This document shows, piece by piece, positions 53,097-62,078 of a stretch of DNA of 64,000 nt. Both the position numbers and the translations under genes were made by a program. The stretch is from Mucilaginibacter sp. 44-25 (lineage in GTDB: Bacteria > Bacteroidota > Bacteroidia > Sphingobacteriales > Sphingobacteriaceae): contig MKTS01000009.1 of NCBI GenBank assembly GCA_001898335.1, positions 558,001 through 622,000 on the forward strand. Direction: 5' to 3'. Below the pieces are notes generated by a model that was given only the letters and a program-made list of their open reading frames with translations, had not been told where the DNA came from and ran no database searches. The first letter of the stretch is position 1. Every line of letters begins with the position of its first letter.

Positions 53097-54392
53097 TTAC
53101 TGCACGGTCAATTTTATCACCGTGTCCGCATCATCCCACTTTACGCCGCTGGTGTATATAAAAACCCCTTCTGCCTGCTGTTTAAACTTAAGCGAAGCGC
53201 CATTGCTTAAAAGGGCAGCTTTGGTTACTTTTTCTTTTACACCGGGGATAAACACGTAAGCTTCGGTCGGTGCATCCATTACGTGCGCGTATAGGGTTTT
53301 GGCCTTGGCGGTAACCACACCCCAGGGCTGTGGTGGTATGTAGCTGCCCCTTGTATCGTAAATACTTTCGCTGTTGGCTTTTACCCATTGGCCCACTTTG
53401 GCCAGTGTATCGGTAAATTCGGGCTGTATCTTGCCATTAGGCATAGGCCCTATATTGAGCAGGAAATTGGCATTACGGCCCGCCGCCCCTACCAGGTACC
53501 TAACGATCTGCCTGGTAGACTTGTAATCGTTATCATTAATATTAAAGCCCCAGCTGTTATTCATGGTTTCGCAGGTTTCCAATGGCAGCTGCCCAATGGT
53601 AGCCTCGCCGCTAAAGCCGGTATGGTTTTGCCCGGGCAGGTCTTTCTCAAACATCTGGAAGTCTTCGCCATCCTTGGGTGCCAGGTGGTGATTATTACCT
53701 ACCATAATGGCAGGGTTAAGCCGGTGTATGAGCCCGTATATTTCATCATAATGCCAGTTAGCATCCTTACGGTCCCAGCCACCATCAAACCAAATCCCTT
53801 TTACACCGGGGTACCTGGTGATCAGTTCAGTTAGCTGATCTTTCATAAATTTAATGTAGCCTTCCCAGTCGCCTTTAACCGGCCTGCCATTTACAACAGG
53901 GCTGCCAAAGGCATAGTCGGCCCTGCCCCAATCCAGCAGCGAGTAATAAAAATGCAGCTCTATCCCCTCTTTCTGGCATTCTTTGGCTAACTCCATCAAA
54001 GGGTCTTTGTGATATGGCGTAGCATCCACTATATTGTAATTGGAAAACTTGGTATCAAACATACTAAACCCGTCGTGGTGGCGCGACGTAATAGTGATAT
54101 ACTTCATACCGGCCTTTTTGGCCAGCTGCACCCATTCTTTAGCGTTAAACTCCTGTGGGTTAAAAAAATCGGCCAGCCGTTTGTAATTGTTGTAACTAAT
54201 GTGCTTGTTATGCATTACCCACTCGCCATCGCCCAGTATGCTGTAAATACCCCAGTGGATAAACATACCAAACTTCATGTCCTGGAATTTTTGCCGCTGC
54301 GCCAGGTTTTCTTTTGCCGGGGTATAGCTGCCTTGCCCAAAGGTTGTTAAGGCAAATAGGGCTGCAAAGGTGGTCAGTAAGAACTTTCTCAT
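53097..54392 (-). CDS. Alpha-L-fucosidase, GH29
   Basis: 431 residues. Signal peptide MRKFLLTTFAALFALTTFGQ directs it to the periplasm. GH29 features: KFGMFIHWGIYSILGDGEWVM (40-60), ITSRHHDGFSMFDTKFSNYNIVDATPY (101-127) and the nucleophile Asp203 in GVKGIWFDGGWD. A small C-terminal beta domain follows. It would release L-fucose from glycans or plant xyloglucan. The mutarotase gene lies 3 bp upstream in the same operon. Confidence 0.95.
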   Translation of the reverse strand: MRKFLLTTFAALFALTTFGQGSYTPAKENLAQRQKFQDMKFGMFIHWGIYSILGDGEWVMHNKHISYNNYKRLADFFNPQEFNAKEWVQLAKKAGMKYITITSRHHDGFSMFDTKFSNYNIVDATPYHKDPLMELAKECQKEGIELHFYYSLLDWGRADYAFGSPVVNGRPVKGDWEGYIKFMKDQLTELITRYPGVKGIWFDGGWDRKDANWHYDEIYGLIHRLNPAIMVGNNHHLAPKDGEDFQMFEKDLPGQNHTGFSGEATIGQLPLETCETMNNSWGFNINDNDYKSTRQIVRYLVGAAGRNANFLLNIGPMPNGKIQPEFTDTLAKVGQWVKANSESIYDTRGSYIPPQPWGVVTAKAKTLYAHVMDAPTEAYVFIPGVKEKVTKAALLSNGASLKFKQQAEGVFIYTSGVKWDDADTVIKLTVQ

Positions 54393-54395
54393 AGC

Positions 54396-54725
54396 CTAAA
54401 GTTGAAATATTTTATCTGCCAATATCCATTTAGCCCCCTCCGGCGCACCGGGTAAAGCCTGCTGATATTTCCACATCAGGGCTTCCCACTCCTGCACTTT
54501 TGGGTTCGCGGCATCGGCGGCGCCTTTTTTATCAAAGCTAAAAGTGTCATCGGTTTCCATCAGCATCACCAGGCGGGTGCCATGCCGGTAAATTTCCATG
54601 TTAGTGATACCTTCAGAAGTGATACTTTCATGTATCTCGGGCCATATAGCCTTATGGTAGGCTTCATATTCGGCTATCAGTTGCGGGTCGTTTTTCAGAT
54701 CAAGCAGAAGGCAGTAACGTTTCAT
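54396..54725 (-). CDS. L-rhamnose/L-fucose mutarotase-type protein (RhaM family)
   Basis: 109 residues from ATG 54725 (MKRYCLLLDLKNDPQLI). It has YEAYHKAIWPEIHESITSEGITNMEIYRHGTRLVMLMETDD, with the Tyr/His active-site residues of the RhaM family, and a C-terminal WxxLMWKYQQALPGA. It interconverts alpha and beta anomers of a 6-deoxy-hexose. Its pairing with a fucosidase suggests L-fucose as substrate. First gene of the operon. Confidence 0.9.
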   Translation of the reverse strand: MKRYCLLLDLKNDPQLIAEYEAYHKAIWPEIHESITSEGITNMEIYRHGTRLVMLMETDDTFSFDKKGAADAANPKVQEWEALMWKYQQALPGAPEGAKWILADKIFQL

Positions 54726-54769
54726 GGGCAAATCAGGTGATTTATAAGGAGTAATTGGTGTTCACAAGT

Positions 54770-54785
54770 AAGCAAATGTTTGCTT
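54770..54785. promoter_or_regulatory. Palindrome in the divergent mutarotase/GNAT region
   Basis: AAGCAAA-TG-TTTGCTT, perfect 7-bp arms, between the two divergent start codons. Possible operator; weak evidence. Confidence 0.3.
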
Positions 54786-54826
54786 TAAAAACAAATGAGC
54801 GCTGTTATTTTATGTAGTTTAGTAGC

Positions 54827-55327
54827 ATGATCACTACTGCCAGCCTGGTATTGCGCCGTCTTGATTTAAACGACGCGTCTTTTATTTTCCAACTGCTTAA
54901 CACGCCATCATGGAAACAATACATTGGCGAAAGGAATATAAAAACCCTGGCCGATGCCGAAGGCTACATCGAAAAAACTAAAGCCTCTTTTAATGAACTT
55001 GGCTTTGGCCCCTGGTGCGTTACGCTAAAACCAACCGGAGAACCCATTGGCATATGCGGCCTGTACCAGCGCAGTTACCTTGACGCGCCCGACCTGGGCT
55101 TTGCCATACTGCCCAACTATGAAGGCAAGGGCCTGGCCTATGAAAGCTGCCTGGCTGCATTGGATAATGTAAAAACTAACCAAACTTTTAGCGGACTATA
55201 CGCTACTACCAGCGCGGATAATACCCGATCACAAAATTTGCTCAGCCGCTGTGGTTTTAATTTTCTACGTGAAATAACTACCCCTACCGGCGAGCAACTT
55301 AACCTTTACTACCTGCGTTTATCATAA
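54827..55327 (+). CDS. GNAT N-acetyltransferase (RimJ/RimL-like)
   Basis: 166 residues. TASLVLRRLDLNDASFIFQLLNTPSWKQYIGERNIKTLADAEGYI, then PIGICGLYQRSYLDAPDLGFAILPNYEGKGLAYESC, with the acetyl-CoA loop (YEGKGLA) and SADNTRSQNLLSRCGF near the end. It probably acetylates a protein N-terminus or a small amine. The start is ATG 54827, 4 nt after a near-consensus TAGTTTAG box. Confidence 0.9.
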   Translation: MITTASLVLRRLDLNDASFIFQLLNTPSWKQYIGERNIKTLADAEGYIEKTKASFNELGFGPWCVTLKPTGEPIGICGLYQRSYLDAPDLGFAILPNYEGKGLAYESCLAALDNVKTNQTFSGLYATTSADNTRSQNLLSRCGFNFLREITTPTGEQLNLYYLRLS

Positions 55328-55392
55328 AAATGATACAAAAGCATCATCATAGCTTAACCGGTGTTTAAAATCGGTTCTTTATCTTAGCAGCC

Positions 55393-57951
55393 ATGTCAGA
55401 TACGCGCAGAGATTTTATTAAAAAAGCTGCCTTACTTGCCGGTACGGCAGGTTTAAGCAATATTTTGCCTTTATCTATACAAAAGGCACTGGCCATAAAC
55501 CCCGCACCCGGCAGCACCTGGGCAGACGCGGAGCATGTAGTGATATTAATGCAGGAGAACCGCTCTTTCGACCATTGCTTTGGCACCCTGCGCGGTGTAC
55601 GCGGCTTTAACGATCCGCGTGTGATAGACCTGCCCAATAAAAACCCGGTTTGGCTGCAAAGCAATGAGAAAGGCGAAACCTACGCTCCATTCCATCTGGA
55701 TATAAAAGATACCAAAGCCACCTGGATGAACTCCCTGCCGCATAGCTGGAGCAACCAGGTGAACGCCCGTAACGATGGCAAGTTTGACCAATGGCTCATC
55801 GAAAAGAAATCGGGCAACCCGGAGTATAAGGATATGCCGCTTACCCTGGGCTATCATACCCGGCAGGACCTTCCGTTTAATTACGCTCTGGCTGATGCTT
55901 TTACTATTTGCGACCAGCACTTTTGCTCATCATTAACCGGCACTACCCCCAACCGTAATTACCTGTGGACGGGCACCATCCGTAAGGAACAAAACGAAAA
56001 CTCACGCGCCCATGTATGGAACGAGGACTCAGATTTCGAGAACTCCGACTGGACCACCTTTCCCGAGCGACTGGAAGACGCGGGCATATCCTGGAAATGT
56101 TACCAGAACGAGCTATCGGTAGGCGTAGGATTTGAGGGCGAGGAAGATGCCTGGCTGAGCAACTTTACCGATAACAACCTGGAGTTTTTTAAACAATACC
56201 ATGTACGCCTGCACAAAGAGCACATAGCATATGTAAAAAAGCGCATAGCCGTTCTGCCTGCCGAAATTGAGGCTTTAAATAAAAAGATCGCTGCGCTGCC
56301 TGCGGGTGATGTTTCAATAAAAAGCCTGAACAAGCAACTAAAACAGCTGAAAGCAGAACTTAAGGACATTGAAGATAACAAAGCCATTTTAGAACCGGGC
56401 ACTTTTGAAAAGCTGAGCAAACGCGAACAGAACCTGCACCTTAAAGCCTTTAATACCAACCGTGGCGACGCGGATTACCACCGTTTAACCACGCTTACTT
56501 ATGATGACAATGGTACCGAGCGCCAGATGCAGGTACCCAAAGGCGATATGCTGCATAGTTTCCGTACGGATGTAAAGAGCGGGCAGTTGCCAATGGTATC
56601 ATGGATCACCGCGCCCGAGAATTTTTCGGATCACCCAGGCGCGCCCTGGTACGGCGCCTGGTATGTATCTGAAGTGCTGGATATCCTGACGCAAAACCCC
56701 GAGGTATGGAAAAAGACCATCTTTATTGTTACTTATGACGAGAATGACGGTTACTTTGACCATATCCCACCGTTTGTAGCCCCGCACTCTCACAAACCCG
56801 GCACAGGCAAGGTATCTGGGGGAATTGATACACGGGCTGAATTTGTAACCCTCGAACAGGAAAAGGACCGCAAAGGATTCCCAAACAGCTATCAGCGCGA
56901 GAGCGCCATTGGCCTGGGCTACCGGGTTCCCATGATCATCGCCTCGCCGTGGAGCCGCGGAGGATATGTGAACTCCGAAGTATTCGACCATACCTCTAAC
57001 CTGCAGTTCCTGGAACAATTTATAGCGGCTAAAACCGGCAAAAAAGTTACCGAAAGCAATATTACCGAATGGCGCCGAACGGTTTGCGGCGATCTGACAT
57101 CGGTATTTCGCCCATACCATGGCGAAAAAATAGCATCGCCTAAATCGCTGGATAAAAACACCTTTGTGGAGGGCATACATAAGGCGCAGTTTAAAGCGCT
57201 GCCTACCTTTAAAAAACTGAGTACTGATGATATAGAGGCTATCAAGTCGCGCCGCGGTCATTCGGCTATCCTGCCTAAACAGGAGCCCGGTACAAAACCA
57301 TCATGCGCCCTGCCCTATGAGCTTTATGCCGACGGCAGCCTGAACCAGGATAAAACCGCTTTTGAAATGACCTTAAGGGCCGGTAATGAAGTGTTTGGTA
57401 AAAAAGCCGTCGGTGCCCCCTTTAACGTATACGCACCCGGCAATTACATGAGCTTTTCCGAACCCGGAAAAATGGAAGCCGTACGTACCTGGGCCTACGC
57501 CGCAAAAGCAGGCGATACCCTTGCAGATACCTGGCCGCTGGCCGATTTTGAGAACAAGCGTTACCACCTACGTACCTATGGCCCCAACGGTTTCTTCCGT
57601 GAATTTAAGGGTCACGCGGGCGACCCTGGTATTGTGATCAGTCCCTCTTACGAACAATTGGGCAAAAAGCTTACGGGCAATGTGGTACTTACCTTTTCAT
57701 TGAACGGCACAACAACACCTTTAACCGTGGAGGTAACAGACAATGCCTATAAAACCGGCAAGAAGCAATTGACCGTACAACAGGAAAGCTTCGCGCCGCA
57801 AAACATTAAACTGGATCTGAGCAAACAGCACCACTGGTACGATTTTACGATAACCGTGAAAGGCTTTCCGGATTTTGAAAGGCGTTACGCCGGGCGGGTG
57901 GAAACAGGCGCTCCGGGCATATCAGACCCGCAGATGGCCGGCGTGGTATAG
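55393..57951 (+). CDS. Tat-exported phosphocholine-specific phospholipase C
   Basis: 852 residues. The Tat signal peptide has the twin arginines Arg5-Arg6 in TRRDFIKKAALLAG. The phosphoesterase domain (about 45-600) includes HVVILMQENRSFDHCFGTLRGVRGF, QHFCSSLTGTTPNRNYLWTG, FIVTYDENDGYFDHIPPF and PWSRGGYVNSEVFDHTSNLQFLEQF. Two C-terminal beta domains of the bacterial PLC type follow (about 640-840). A helical, Lys/Leu-rich insertion (about 275-335) is predicted to form a coiled coil. It would hydrolyse phosphatidylcholine or sphingomyelin outside the cytoplasm. The start lies 5 nt after the -7-like box TATCTTAG (55380-55387). It meets the next gene tail to tail. Confidence 0.93.
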   Translation: MSDTRRDFIKKAALLAGTAGLSNILPLSIQKALAINPAPGSTWADAEHVVILMQENRSFDHCFGTLRGVRGFNDPRVIDLPNKNPVWLQSNEKGETYAPFHLDIKDTKATWMNSLPHSWSNQVNARNDGKFDQWLIEKKSGNPEYKDMPLTLGYHTRQDLPFNYALADAFTICDQHFCSSLTGTTPNRNYLWTGTIRKEQNENSRAHVWNEDSDFENSDWTTFPERLEDAGISWKCYQNELSVGVGFEGEEDAWLSNFTDNNLEFFKQYHVRLHKEHIAYVKKRIAVLPAEIEALNKKIAALPAGDVSIKSLNKQLKQLKAELKDIEDNKAILEPGTFEKLSKREQNLHLKAFNTNRGDADYHRLTTLTYDDNGTERQMQVPKGDMLHSFRTDVKSGQLPMVSWITAPENFSDHPGAPWYGAWYVSEVLDILTQNPEVWKKTIFIVTYDENDGYFDHIPPFVAPHSHKPGTGKVSGGIDTRAEFVTLEQEKDRKGFPNSYQRESAIGLGYRVPMIIASPWSRGGYVNSEVFDHTSNLQFLEQFIAAKTGKKVTESNITEWRRTVCGDLTSVFRPYHGEKIASPKSLDKNTFVEGIHKAQFKALPTFKKLSTDDIEAIKSRRGHSAILPKQEPGTKPSCALPYELYADGSLNQDKTAFEMTLRAGNEVFGKKAVGAPFNVYAPGNYMSFSEPGKMEAVRTWAYAAKAGDTLADTWPLADFENKRYHLRTYGPNGFFREFKGHAGDPGIVISPSYEQLGKKLTGNVVLTFSLNGTTTPLTVEVTDNAYKTGKKQLTVQQESFAPQNIKLDLSKQHHWYDFTITVKGFPDFERRYAGRVETGAPGISDPQMAGVV

Positions 57952-57953
57952 TT

Positions 57954-59621
57954 TTAACGTACGATCACCACTTCCATCGGGATAAGCAAGCTACCGCGTT
58001 TGGCCCGGTTTAAGAATTGCGGCTTTAAGCGCGATATCCAATACCGCTCAAATGACTGTAGCTTTTCTATACGGTAGCCCCTGCTCTGTAAAGATGCCAC
58101 AACGCTGGCGGGCCCGTAAAACATAAATGGCGTTTGGGGGATCTTGCCGCTGCCATCCTCACTGATGATGGTGAGTGGCTGGTTAATGTAAAACTCCATT
58201 GGGAAATTGGCATATTCCCAGCTTTGCACCAGCGGCAAATGCTGCGGGTTATGGTGGTTGATCCATACGGCAGCCTCGCTTCCGGCCTGGTATTTTAGTA
58301 GCGATGGATAAAAACCCAGGTTAAGGTACAGGTTTACCACAAAGGAAACGATGAGCGTACGGAAGGCCATTTGCCGGTAATCCGCAGCGGCAAAATTAAG
58401 CGGGATGTAGACGAGCAGACCCAGCCATACCAAAAGCGTAACCACATCGTCCCACTCAAAAGCGTCCGGCCTGAAATAATAATGCAACACGCCCAAAGCT
58501 GCCAACAGCAACACTACCAAACCCGCCTGTATGTTACGCCAGGTAACCAGGGTACCCGCGTTGCGCAAGCCGATAAAGTACTGCGCGGTAATAATAGCAA
58601 AGAACGGGAAAACGATATTAAGATAATGCGGCAGCTGAAATTTCGAAGCTGAAAATAACAGGAAAGTAAGTAAGCTGCCGCTGATGCAAAACCATTCGCG
58701 CTGTGTGGCCTGCTTTATCCCTGTTCTGATGAACTGCCAAACCGCCGCGAATAGTAAAAGCGACCAGGGCAGAAAAGCCCATAACGTGGTATGGATAAAA
58801 AACAGCGGGTCGCCTTTACCTTTGATGGGGCCGGTATTAAAGAACCTGCCAAACTGGCTATCCCAAAAGAAAAACCGTATGCCCGATACGCCCTTATGCC
58901 CAAACACCACCTTTTCCGGGTGGATATCAAACTGCACGTACAAGCAATAGATCTCCGGGAGGATAAACAACATGGTAAGCACTACGGCAAGCAGCCAGCG
59001 CCAATGAAATAATTGTTTCCACTGCCGGGTAATAGCCAGATGGCCCGCAATGGCCCCGCCAATAGGCACAAGGGCAAACATCCCTTTGGTCATTACCGCG
59101 CAGCCGGCAAACATCGCCCCTAATAATAACTGCCAAAAGCTATTCGCGGTGTGCGCACGGTAAAAATGATATACCGAGGCGATAATGAGCGCGGTTAAAT
59201 AAGGCTCGGCACGTACATCGTTATCAGACAGTATAATGTGCTGGGCGGTAAGCAGTACCAGCACGCTCCACAAGGCAATTTCTTTGGAGTAAAGCCTGCG
59301 GGCAAAGAGGTAGGTATACACCGCGCCAACGAGCGTAAATAATATGCCGGGTAACTTGTAGGCCCAGGTACTAATACCAAACAGCTTGAAAGAAATGGCA
59401 GCCACCCAAAACGGGAAGTGCGGCTTATCCAGCCAGTCGGTTCCGTCAACCATGATGTTTACAAAATCATTCCGCTGCGCCATGGTTTTGGCAATAACGG
59501 CGTAAAGCGTACCATCAGGCGCCAATATGGGTATAAACAGCCCTGTAAAATTAAGCAGTACGGCCAACCCTATAAACAGGTATAGCCAGCGGTATTTGCT
59601 ATCGGGGTGCGGTTGCTGCAT
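57954..59621 (-). CDS. Membrane glycosyltransferase, GT39/ArnT-like
   Basis: 555 residues with about 11-12 transmembrane helices in the first 430 residues. The first periplasmic loop carries the acidic residue in IPILAPDGTLYAVIAKTMAQRND (Asp36) and a DWLDKPHFPFW motif, typical of dolichyl/undecaprenyl-phosphate-sugar-dependent transferases. A soluble C-terminal domain (about 440-555) is present. It probably adds a sugar to lipid A or another envelope acceptor. A near-consensus -7 box TAACTTTA lies 7 nt before its ATG. Confidence 0.87.
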   Translation of the reverse strand: MQQPHPDSKYRWLYLFIGLAVLLNFTGLFIPILAPDGTLYAVIAKTMAQRNDFVNIMVDGTDWLDKPHFPFWVAAISFKLFGISTWAYKLPGILFTLVGAVYTYLFARRLYSKEIALWSVLVLLTAQHIILSDNDVRAEPYLTALIIASVYHFYRAHTANSFWQLLLGAMFAGCAVMTKGMFALVPIGGAIAGHLAITRQWKQLFHWRWLLAVVLTMLFILPEIYCLYVQFDIHPEKVVFGHKGVSGIRFFFWDSQFGRFFNTGPIKGKGDPLFFIHTTLWAFLPWSLLLFAAVWQFIRTGIKQATQREWFCISGSLLTFLLFSASKFQLPHYLNIVFPFFAIITAQYFIGLRNAGTLVTWRNIQAGLVVLLLAALGVLHYYFRPDAFEWDDVVTLLVWLGLLVYIPLNFAAADYRQMAFRTLIVSFVVNLYLNLGFYPSLLKYQAGSEAAVWINHHNPQHLPLVQSWEYANFPMEFYINQPLTIISEDGSGKIPQTPFMFYGPASVVASLQSRGYRIEKLQSFERYWISRLKPQFLNRAKRGSLLIPMEVVIVR

Positions 59622-59883
59622 TGGGCGGTAAAGTTAATAATTATTAAAGACGGGCGCATAACACCACTCATGGTTTTAACTATTCACAAAGGCCTGTTGC
59701 ATAGCCCGTATTTATCTGTTAAATTTATACACCCGTTGCCGCCCCTGCACGGTTTAATGCCAGGGTTAAGAATAAGCGCCAGACCTTCAACAAGGTTTAT
59801 GGCAGCAATTCTAATCCAATCTTAATGCAAAAACCAATTAACCAAATAAATTTCCATTTACCTTTAACTGATTTATTATCAAT

Positions 59884-60780
59884 ATGCAACGGCGAAAATT
59901 TTTATTGAATACCGCTATTACCGCAGGCTCATTATCATTAATTGGCAGCAAAGGCCTTGGAGCTATACTTGCTCCTCCTGCTTATAAGCTTACTCCCTTG
60001 CGCAACAACGTGGGCATTTTTACGGAACAGGGCGGCACCATTATCTGGATGGTGAACAAAGAGGGCATTGTTTGTGTTGATGCCGAGTTCCCAGAACAGG
60101 CCAACCACCTGATTGCCGAACTTAAAAAGAAATCGGCACAGCCGTTTCAATGGCTCATTAACACCCACCACCACGGCGACCACACCAGCGGCAATATCGC
60201 GTTCAAGGGGCTGGTAAATAAGGTGGTGGCACATGCCAACTCGTTAACCAACCAGAAGGCCGCGGCCCTTAAACAGGGTAATGACGATAAACAGCTGTAC
60301 CCGGATACTACTTATACCGACAACTGGAAAATAAAGGTTGGCGACGAGCACATTACCGCCCATTACTTTGGCGCGGGGCATACCAATGGCGATAGTTTTA
60401 TCCACTTTGAGAATGCCAACATAGTACACTGCGGCGACCAGGTATTTAACCGCCGCTACCCTTATGTTGACCGCAGCGCGGGCGCATCATGCAAACACTG
60501 GCCGCTGGCGCTTGAGGCCGCGCAAAAGAAATTTGATAAGGATACCATATTTGTTTTTGGCCACGCCTTTGACCCTGACAAAGTTGTGGGCACTATGGCC
60601 GACCTTAAAGCCATGCAAAACTTTATGGAACGACTGGTAGCTTATGTTGACAGCAGCATTAAAGCCGGCAAAACAAAAGAACAGATACTGGCCTCGACCG
60701 CTATACCGGGCGTAACCGACTGGCAGGGCGATGGTATTGAACGTGGCCTTACTGCCGCTTATGAAGAACTTACCTCTTAA
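59884..60780 (+). CDS. Tat-exported metallo-beta-lactamase-fold hydrolase
   Basis: 298 residues. The N-terminus MQRRKFLLNTAITAGSLSLIGSKGLGA has a twin-arginine-like motif (Arg3-Arg4). The metal motif is THHHGDHTSG (His95, His97, Asp99, His100); further ligands are His in FGAGHTNGDSFIHF, Asp in CGDQVFN and His in FGHAFDPD. Such proteins are often labelled beta-lactamase-like or quinoprotein-type hydrolase; beta-lactam hydrolysis is not shown. The LolA-like gene follows after 18 bp. Confidence 0.9.
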   Translation: MQRRKFLLNTAITAGSLSLIGSKGLGAILAPPAYKLTPLRNNVGIFTEQGGTIIWMVNKEGIVCVDAEFPEQANHLIAELKKKSAQPFQWLINTHHHGDHTSGNIAFKGLVNKVVAHANSLTNQKAAALKQGNDDKQLYPDTTYTDNWKIKVGDEHITAHYFGAGHTNGDSFIHFENANIVHCGDQVFNRRYPYVDRSAGASCKHWPLALEAAQKKFDKDTIFVFGHAFDPDKVVGTMADLKAMQNFMERLVAYVDSSIKAGKTKEQILASTAIPGVTDWQGDGIERGLTAAYEELTS

Positions 60781-60798
60781 GCTATTTACCCCCGGAAC

Positions 60799-61533
60799 AT
60801 GAAGCATATTGCATCCATCATTACCTCTATTATTACCTTGCTATCTGTGTGGGGCTTTACCTCGCCCAAACAGCTAACTTCTGCCGAGGTGATCAAAAAA
60901 ATGTATACCCGCTATCATAGCAAATGGCATAGCTCGCTCACCTTTACCCAAACTACCGGCCGTTACCGCAATGATACACTGGTAAAAACCGATACCTGGT
61001 ACGAGCGTATTGTTTACCCGGATATGCTGCGCATTGATTTTGGCGGCGACAACTCCGGTAACGGGGTAATTTACCGGGGCGACTCTTCTTACGTGTTCAG
61101 GAACAATAAGGTGGTGCGCGCCGCGAAGGACGAGAACGAACTGATATTCTTTTTAGGCGGTATGTATTTCAGGCCGATAGAGCAGGTATTCAATCATTTT
61201 GATCACCTGCATTTTGACCTGGACAAGTTTTATGAAACTACCTGGAAAGGCAGGGAGGTGTATGTTTTAGGCGCTTCAAAGCCGAATGAAAAAGTTAACC
61301 AGCTTTGGGTTGATAAGGATAAACTGGTGGCTGTACGTTACTTTAAGTATGATGGCAGTACAAAAACCGAAGCCACGTTTGAGGAGCACAAACTGGTTGA
61401 GGGTGCCTGGAGCGAAACTTTATGCAAGTTTTATATTAACGACAAATTGCTGCAAACCGAGGTTTACCATGATATTAAAGCCAATCAGCAAATTGATAAA
61501 AGTGTGTTTGACCCCGCGCTGATCGGTAAATAA
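60799..61533 (+). CDS. LolA/MucB-like periplasmic lipoprotein-binding-fold protein
   Basis: 244 residues. Weak signal peptide (MKHIASIITSIITLLSVWGFTSPKQ), then a half-barrel of beta strands: SSLTFTQTTGRYRNDTLVKTDTWYERIVYPDMLRIDF, GRGD-like SYVFRNNKV, and VNQLWVDKDKLVAVRYFKYDGSTKTEATFEEHKLV. The layout matches the LolA/outer-membrane lipoprotein-sorting superfamily. Ligand unknown. Probably co-transcribed with the metallo-hydrolase and followed by a terminator. Confidence 0.75.
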   Translation: MKHIASIITSIITLLSVWGFTSPKQLTSAEVIKKMYTRYHSKWHSSLTFTQTTGRYRNDTLVKTDTWYERIVYPDMLRIDFGGDNSGNGVIYRGDSSYVFRNNKVVRAAKDENELIFFLGGMYFRPIEQVFNHFDHLHFDLDKFYETTWKGREVYVLGASKPNEKVNQLWVDKDKLVAVRYFKYDGSTKTEATFEEHKLVEGAWSETLCKFYINDKLLQTEVYHDIKANQQIDKSVFDPALIGK

Positions 61534-61549
61534 ATCCCCTACAAATAAC

Positions 61550-61579
61550 CAGGGCGCCCTAAACCGGCGCCCTTTTTTT
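61550..61579 (+). terminator. Terminator of the metallo-hydrolase/LolA-like operon
   Basis: AGGGCGCC and GGCGCCCT form a perfect 8-bp GC-rich stem followed by TTTTTTA. Confidence 0.9.
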
Positions 61580-61626
61580 ATTTACTGGTACCCGATAAAT
61601 TCTTTTTGGGTAACCTGTACCGAGCC

Positions 61627-62070
61627 TTAATTGTTATTAGTGCTGATGAGCATCACAATGTCGTAAAACTCATTGTCGAACTTGTAAATATTGTTATCCT
61701 GGTCCTGCCCCTGAAATTTAAGTACCATCCCTGAGCGCTTAGCCTGCGCTATTAAGTTAACAATATCCTGCGGGTCCTGCGTGGTATAGGTAACCGTACG
61801 TAATACTGTCCCGTTCGCTTGCACCTCGTTTTGCCCAATCACAATGGTTTGCGGGGCCACTTTATTTGATCTTGAACGGAAATGCTCCAGCTTTTTACCG
61901 TTTACCTCCTCCTGATACTCATCCTTAAAAACCCCTCCCAGTACCAGATAGGTGTGCGCCTGACCCTCGCTCAGGTTGGTAAGGTTGGTTAAGTCGAAAA
62001 AAGAGATGCTCTGCGCCTTCAAACCGGCAGCCAAGCACATTAATAAAAACACAGCAACAGTCTTCTTCAT
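61627..62070 (-). CDS. Small secreted hypothetical protein
   Basis: 147 residues with signal peptide MKKTVAVFLLMCLAAGLKAQ. The mature part is mixed alpha/beta, with no recognised motif. It starts 8 bp after the DUF3857 gene and is likely co-transcribed with it. Confidence 0.65.
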   Translation of the reverse strand: MKKTVAVFLLMCLAAGLKAQSISFFDLTNLTNLSEGQAHTYLVLGGVFKDEYQEEVNGKKLEHFRSRSNKVAPQTIVIGQNEVQANGTVLRTVTYTTQDPQDIVNLIAQAKRSGMVLKFQGQDQDNNIYKFDNEFYDIVMLISTNNN

Positions 62071-62078
62071 TTTCTATT

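Noticed and set aside
56599..57261. 220-codon - strand frame inside the phospholipase C gene
   Set aside because: Shadow of a well-supported gene; amphiphilic random composition.
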